Shown in pieces: positions 5,891 to 9,003 of a stretch of 9,003 nucleotides of DNA. This DNA is from Hydrogenophaga sp. (lineage in GTDB: Bacteria > Pseudomonadota > Gammaproteobacteria > Burkholderiales > Burkholderiaceae_C): assembly GCA_021154985.1 (NCBI GenBank), contig JAJNQE010000118.1:1-9003 (forward strand), written 5' to 3'. Position 1 is the first letter of the stretch. Each line of letters opens with the position of its first letter. Made by a program: the position numbers and the translations under genes. Under the pieces are notes generated by a model. That model was not told the DNA's origin. It did no database searches and saw only the letters and a program-made list of their open reading frames with translations.

Positions 5891-6961
5891 TCACTTCGCG
5901 CCGGCAGCGATCCATTTGGCGATGGTGGCCGCCTCGGCTGCGCTCAGCTGAGGCTGGGGCGGCATGGGCACGGCGCCGAACACCCCCACCCCGCCCTCGC
6001 GGATCTTCACCGCGAGGTAGGCCTCCAGGCGCTCCTGGCCCTTGTGCTTGGCAGCAATCTCGGTGAAGCCGGGGCCCACGATCTTCTGCGCCATGCCGTG
6101 GCAGGCGGTGCAGCTGTTGGCCGCGAGCAGCGCCTTCACATCACCACCCGCCGGCTTGGCCGCGGCCACCACCACCGCTGCGGCCTTGGGGCCGCTGCCC
6201 AGGGGCGCTGTGGGCGCGGGCTGGGTGGTGTCGGCGCCGCGCACCGGGCCGATCACTCGGTTCTGCTCCTGGATGTTGCCGTGCGCATCGCGCGCGAAGT
6301 CGGGCAGGAACGAGCGGATGGTGGTCTCCACCGGGCAGTCCTTCATGCAGGCCACGTTCGCCACGTCGCCCTTGCCGTTGGCCTTCCACAGCGGCTCGTA
6401 AAACACCATGCCGTTGCGGTTGGGCATGCGCTTTTGCACCTCGGCGATGTTCTTGTCGCTCAGCGTGAAATCCTCCGGCACCACGTGGGCCAGGCTCAGG
6501 ATGTACGCGAGCACGCCGTACACCTCGTCAGGCTTGAGCGACTTGGGTGCGTTCCAGGGCATGGCGCGGTTGATGTAGTCCCACAGGGTGGACACCGTGG
6601 CCACCTTCATCAGGGTGGTCTTCTGCGGGAAGGTCGTGCCCGGCTCCAGGTTTTTCACCCGGCCGCGTTCGATGTCGGCCTTGGTGGTGCCACCCACGAT
6701 GGGGGTGAACACTTCGTTGCTTTCACCGAAGCTACCGTGACACGACGCGCACTGCGCCTCCCAGACCCGCTCGCCCAGGGCCACGCTGCCCGCGCCCTTG
6801 GGCAAACCCTTGAAGTCGGGGCGCACGTCGATGTCCCAGGCTTTCACCTCGGCCTTGGTGGCGTCGCGGCCGAGGTCGTGCCAGGGTGGGGTTTGAGCGA
6901 AGGTGGTTGCGCTGATGAGAGCGGTGACCACGAAGGCGAGGGTTTTCATGATCTTGTCCAT
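5891..6961 (-). CDS. soxD: SoxD, dihaem cytochrome c subunit of sulfane dehydrogenase SoxCD
   Basis: SoxD takes electrons from the molybdenum subunit SoxC as the sulfane sulfur on SoxY is oxidised. The 356-residue protein has a Sec signal (MKTLAFVVTALISATTFA). The first cytochrome domain has CASCH at 71-75 and likely ligand Met134 (NRAMPWNAP). A middle region (about 160-245) contains CMKDC at 205-209. An Ala/Pro-rich linker (about 245-273) follows, then a second c551-like domain with CTACH at 284-288 and Met333 in VPMPPQ. The start chosen is the ATG at 6961, whose first base is the last base of the soxC TGA stop, with AGGTG 5 bases upstream; this suggests translational coupling. The next ATG (6949) would give a more standard signal peptide and cannot be excluded. 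The long in-frame open stretch upstream lies within soxC and is ignored. Confidence 0.95.
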   Translation of the reverse strand: MDKIMKTLAFVVTALISATTFAQTPPWHDLGRDATKAEVKAWDIDVRPDFKGLPKGAGSVALGERVWEAQCASCHGSFGESNEVFTPIVGGTTKADIERGRVKNLEPGTTFPQKTTLMKVATVSTLWDYINRAMPWNAPKSLKPDEVYGVLAYILSLAHVVPEDFTLSDKNIAEVQKRMPNRNGMVFYEPLWKANGKGDVANVACMKDCPVETTIRSFLPDFARDAHGNIQEQNRVIGPVRGADTTQPAPTAPLGSGPKAAAVVVAAAKPAGGDVKALLAANSCTACHGMAQKIVGPGFTEIAAKHKGQERLEAYLAVKIREGGVGVFGAVPMPPQPQLSAAEAATIAKWIAAGAK

Positions 6962-8304
6962 CAGTACACCTGCACGTTCGAGACTTCGCCGTTCTCGGCC
7001 ACGCGCCACGACTGGATGGCGTTCTGGTGGTACACCGAGCGCGTGCCGCGCACCGCGCGCAACTGGTTGATCTTGGGCTGCACATAACCCGTGCTGTCGA
7101 TCGCACGGCTTTGCAACACAGCCGGTTTGCCGTCCCACACCCAGTCGATGTTGAAGCGCGTGAGCGCCTTCGGCAGCACCGGGCCTTCGAGCCGTGCGGT
7201 GCGCCAGTTGCGCCCACCGTCCACACTCACGTCCACCCGCTTCACCGTGCCACGGCCCGACCACGCCAGCCCGGTCACGTTGTAGTAGCCCTTGTCCAGC
7301 AGCGTCTGGCTGCCCGAGGGCGTGGTGATCACGCTCTTGCACTCCTGGATGCCGGTGTACTGGCGGTGCGTGCCGTCGGGCATGTGGTCGATGTAGTGGA
7401 TCGCCTCGTCTTTGGCGGCCCACTTCATGTCGCCCACTTCCAGGCGTCGCAGGTACTTCACCCAGCTCACGCCCTGCACCCCCGGCACCACCAGGCGCAG
7501 CGGGTAGCCGTTTTCCGGGCGCAGCATCTCGCCGTTCATGCCCCAGGCCACGATGCAGTCGTCCATGGCGCGCTCCATGTCGATCGTGCGCGTCATCGAC
7601 GATCCGTCGGCACCCTCGGCCAGCACGAACTTGCCGTTTTTCTTGTCATAGCCACACATCTCCAGCAGCGTGGAGAGCCGCACACCGGTGAACTCGCAGC
7701 AGCTCACCATGCCGTGCGTGTACTGCACGGCCGGCAGCGCCACGTTGCCCCACTCGGGCGCGGAGTTGGCGCCGCATTCAATGAAGTGGATGCGCGAGAC
7801 GCTGGGCAGGCGCATCAGGTCGTCCATGGTGAACACGCGCTCGCGCTTGACCAGGCCGTTGACCATGAGGCGGTGTTTGGAGGGGTCGATGTCCCACCAG
7901 CCCTGGTGGTGGCGCTCGAAGTGCAGGCCACTGGGCGTGATGATGCCGAACAGGCCCTGCAACGGCGTGAAGCTGACGGAAGCCTGCGGCACGCGCGTGA
8001 GGCCCGGGCTCTGGCGGCGCTGCAGGTTGGCCTCCCACTGGCTGGGCTTGCCGTAGCCGTCGGTGGCCACGCCCTGCCCCAGACCGGTGGTGTGGGTGGG
8101 CAGTTTCAGGATGGCCTCTTCCCCCTCGGCCGCGACCGCGCGCGTGGCCGCAGCGCCGCTGGCCACCGCGCCTGCCCCCATGGCCAGGGCCTTGCCCATG
8201 AAGCTGCGGCGCGCCTTGCGGGCGAGCTCCAGCTTCTCGGGACTCAGGTGGTTTTCGGGCGCGGGGAGCACGCGTCCGATCACATCATTCAGGTTGGGCG
8301 GCAT
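6961..8304 (-). CDS. soxC: SoxC, molybdenum subunit of sulfane dehydrogenase SoxCD
   Basis: SoxC belongs to the sulfite-oxidase family. With SoxD it oxidises the SoxY-bound sulfane sulfur to a sulfone, which permits complete oxidation of thiosulfate to sulfate. The 447-residue protein has a long N-region, then a Tat motif ARRSFMGKAL (residues 31-40) and an Ala-rich stretch, fitting folded export with cofactor. The molybdenum-ligating cysteine is Cys177 in FIECGANSAPEW. Other family segments are NGYPLRLVVPGVQGVSWVKYLRRLEV (about 265-290) and, in the dimerisation domain, VDVSVDGGRNW (357-367) and YHQNAIQSWRV (425-435). The ATG at 8304 is preferred over 8349 because AGGAAG lies 6 bases upstream. 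It is first in the cluster and divergent from the fccAB-like pair. Its stop overlaps the soxD start by one base. Confidence 0.97.
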   Translation of the reverse strand: MPPNLNDVIGRVLPAPENHLSPEKLELARKARRSFMGKALAMGAGAVASGAAATRAVAAEGEEAILKLPTHTTGLGQGVATDGYGKPSQWEANLQRRQSPGLTRVPQASVSFTPLQGLFGIITPSGLHFERHHQGWWDIDPSKHRLMVNGLVKRERVFTMDDLMRLPSVSRIHFIECGANSAPEWGNVALPAVQYTHGMVSCCEFTGVRLSTLLEMCGYDKKNGKFVLAEGADGSSMTRTIDMERAMDDCIVAWGMNGEMLRPENGYPLRLVVPGVQGVSWVKYLRRLEVGDMKWAAKDEAIHYIDHMPDGTHRQYTGIQECKSVITTPSGSQTLLDKGYYNVTGLAWSGRGTVKRVDVSVDGGRNWRTARLEGPVLPKALTRFNIDWVWDGKPAVLQSRAIDSTGYVQPKINQLRAVRGTRSVYHQNAIQSWRVAENGEVSNVQVY

Positions 8305-8322
8305 GGGAATCTTCCTGTTGGG

Positions 8323-8335
8323 GCGGTCTGACCGC
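8323..8335. repeat. 13-bp palindrome in the soxC leader
   Basis: GCGGTC and GACCGC flank a single central base (8323-8335), giving a perfect odd palindrome 18 bases before the soxC ATG and just upstream of its ribosome site. It could be a protein-binding site, or a very short stem in the transcript (five pairs, three-base loop). No other copy was noticed in the window. Confidence 0.35.
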
Positions 8336-8351
8336 GTCGGCATCTGCAACT

Positions 8352-8374
8352 GTATTAGTGTTTGCTGATATTTG
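8352..8374 (-). promoter_or_regulatory. Candidate Sox operator/promoter element upstream of soxC (copy 1 of a shared motif)
   Basis: On the minus strand CAAATATCAGC (8374-8364) is followed by AAACAC and TAATAC (8357-8352), ending 47 bases before the soxC ATG. The 11-mer is identical to that upstream of soxB, and the downstream TWATWY hexamer lies at the same spacing in both. The region is AT-rich in otherwise GC-rich DNA and lies between divergent operons, where the main sox promoter is expected. TAATAC is a weak -10 candidate, but no good -35 box is seen at 16-18 bases, which suggests an activator- or repressor-controlled promoter. Confidence 0.5.
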
Positions 8375-8383
8375 GATAGGTAG

Positions 8384-8400
8384 AAACCCCAGCAGGGTTT
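8384..8400. repeat. Imperfect palindrome in the divergent soxC/fccA control region
   Basis: AAACCC (8384-8389) and GGGTTT (8395-8400) flank the five bases CAGCA. It lies 10 bases from the soxC-side operator candidate. It could be a second regulator site or a weak hairpin. The rest of the control region (8305-8538) holds no recognisable gene, and I see no convincing sigma-70 promoter for the plus-strand pair. Confidence 0.3.
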
Positions 8401-8538
8401 TCATGTGTTGGCGCTGCAAAACCGGGGCCGTTACGATGCGGCACACCCACAAGCGATCACACCCCACACCCGTTGTGTTTCAAGTGGCTGCTACAGTTTT
8501 GGATGCAACTTCTTTCAACCACCCTTTTGGAGACGACG

Positions 8539-8835
8539 ATGGGGAAAACCATGAAATGGCTGGCGGCCGGCGTGTTGTGCGCCTCGGCGATCGGGGCGCA
8601 CGCCCAGGTCAACCAGACCCGCGTGTGGGCCGCAGCCTGCGCCAGCTGCCACGGCACCGACGGCCGCGCCCAGCCCGGCATGGCTTCGCTGGCCGGCCGC
8701 ACCGACCTGCAGAAGATCCTGCTCGAATACAAGGCCGGCACCCGTCCCGCCACGCTGATGCACCAGATCGCCAAGGGTTACACCGACGAGCAACTGGGCC
8801 AGATCGCCGCCTACTTCGCCGCACAGAAACCCTGA
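8539..8835 (+). CDS. Monohaem cytochrome c, likely cytochrome subunit of flavocytochrome c sulfide dehydrogenase (FccA/SoxE-like)
   Basis: This 98-residue protein has a Sec signal peptide (MGKTMKWLAAGVLCASAIGAHA, cut near 22), a haem motif CASCH at 34-38 and a likely ligand Met74 in ATLMHQIAKGYTDEQ, a segment typical of small c553/c4-like cytochromes next to sulfide dehydrogenases. It would accept electrons from the FAD subunit encoded 10 bases downstream and pass them on in the periplasm. It has one haem only, unlike the dihaem FccA of purple sulfur bacteria. The ATG at 8539 is chosen because GGAGA lies 5 bases upstream; the internal ATG at 8551 would also leave an intact signal peptide. It is transcribed divergently from the sox cluster. 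The subunit assignment rests on the neighbour; as a protein it is only a small class I cytochrome. Confidence 0.85.
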   Translation: MGKTMKWLAAGVLCASAIGAHAQVNQTRVWAAACASCHGTDGRAQPGMASLAGRTDLQKILLEYKAGTRPATLMHQIAKGYTDEQLGQIAAYFAAQKP

Positions 8836-8845
8836 GGAGCCGCAC

Positions 8846-9003
8846 ATGAAACGTCGTCAATTCGTACAAAGCGTCGGCGCGGGTTCCGCCCTGGCCGGAC
8901 TGGGCCTCATGAGCGGCTGCGCCACCACCGGTGGCAGCAGCGCCAAGGTGGTCGTGGTGGGCGGTGGTTTTGGTGGTGCCACTGCCGCCAAATACGTGCG
9001 CAT
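8846..9003 (+). CDS. FAD-binding subunit of flavocytochrome c sulfide dehydrogenase (FccB/SoxF-like), partial at window end
   Basis: Only the first 52 residues are present; the gene runs off the window. They show a Tat motif (KRRQFVQSVGAG), a hydrophobic stretch ending in LMSGC with Cys25, and then SAKVVVVGGGFGGATAAKYVR. That last segment is the N-terminal Rossmann dinucleotide-binding fold (GGGFGG, 39-44), in the form found in FccB and related pyridine nucleotide-disulfide oxidoreductases. A Tat-exported FAD protein preceded by a small cytochrome c and next to sox genes fits the sulfide-oxidising flavoprotein. The start has GAGGAG at 8834-8839, overlapping the end of the cytochrome gene stop codon, so the two are translated from one transcript. 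Cys25 sits in a lipobox-like context (MSGC), so the protein could be a lipoprotein. A sulfide:quinone reductase-like relative cannot be excluded from this fragment. Confidence 0.8.
   Translation, partial: MKRRQFVQSVGAGSALAGLGLMSGCATTGGSSAKVVVVGGGFGGATAAKYVR

Noticed and set aside
5843..7087. 414-codon open frame on the plus strand opposite soxD
   Set aside because: Antisense shadow of soxD with His/Gly/Arg-rich composition and no plausible domain.
6962..7423. Upstream extension of soxD into soxC
   Set aside because: It would bury the signal peptide and overlap soxC by 460 bases. The coupled TGATG start is far better.
7027..8331. 434-codon open frame on the plus strand opposite soxC
   Set aside because: Antisense shadow of soxC, rich in His, Ala and Arg, with no family resemblance.
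8305..8349. SoxC start at the ATG at 8349
   Set aside because: AGGAAG is correctly spaced before the ATG at 8304. The extension would run through the leader palindrome and adds only polar residues.
1..9003. Mobile elements, CRISPR arrays, tRNA or rRNA genes
   Set aside because: No transposase or integrase frames, regularly spaced repeats or recognisable structural RNA sequences were seen.

Overview
The window is GC-rich, with G/C-biased third codon positions. It carries a sulfur-oxidation (Sox) locus in the arrangement soxC-soxD-cytochrome c-soxY-soxZ-soxA-soxX-soxB. Gene order, protein style and an adjacent Burkholderiales-type trimeric porin point to a betaproteobacterium, most likely in the Comamonadaceae (Hydrogenophaga-like); this placement is inferred from remembered family features, not from a search.

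Layout, left to right. Positions 1-216 hold no gene but contain inverted repeats in the leader of a plus-strand porin gene (217-1185), which ends at a strong hairpin terminator. Facing it on the minus strand is the Sox cluster, read from right to left: soxC (8304-6961), soxD (6961-5891), a c551-type cytochrome (5814-5476), soxY (5427-4972), soxZ (4914-4603), soxA (4557-3751), soxX (3734-3084) and soxB (2992-1268). From position 8305 to 8538 lies a divergent control region. Beyond it, on the plus strand, are a monohaem cytochrome (8539-8835) and the start of an FAD protein cut by the window edge (8846-9003). Together these look like the two subunits of a flavocytochrome c sulfide dehydrogenase (FccAB/SoxEF type).

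How the genes work together. SoxYZ carries the sulfur substrate on the SoxY C-terminal cysteine. SoxAX oxidatively couples thiosulfate to that cysteine. SoxB hydrolyses off the terminal sulfone as sulfate. SoxCD oxidises the remaining sulfane sulfur, so the pathway can run completely to sulfate without obligatory sulfur globules. The cytochromes pass electrons toward the respiratory chain, and FccAB would feed sulfide-derived electrons into the same pool. All these enzymes are periplasmic, and Sec, Tat or lipoprotein export signals are visible on every one except SoxZ, which is expected to travel with SoxY.

The core enzymes form a known pathway, not a new system. The less explained material is regulatory and structural. 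An 11-bp sequence occurs identically, in the same orientation, upstream of soxC and soxB, with a degenerate copy upstream of the cytochrome gene; this suggests a cluster-specific operator. An intergenic hairpin separates soxX from soxB. SoxX is predicted to be a lipoprotein with an N-terminal extension. SoxA has one haem, with a likely cystine in place of the second. The stand-alone cytochrome closely resembles the C-terminal domain of SoxD next to it. The porin leader has mutually exclusive hairpins.
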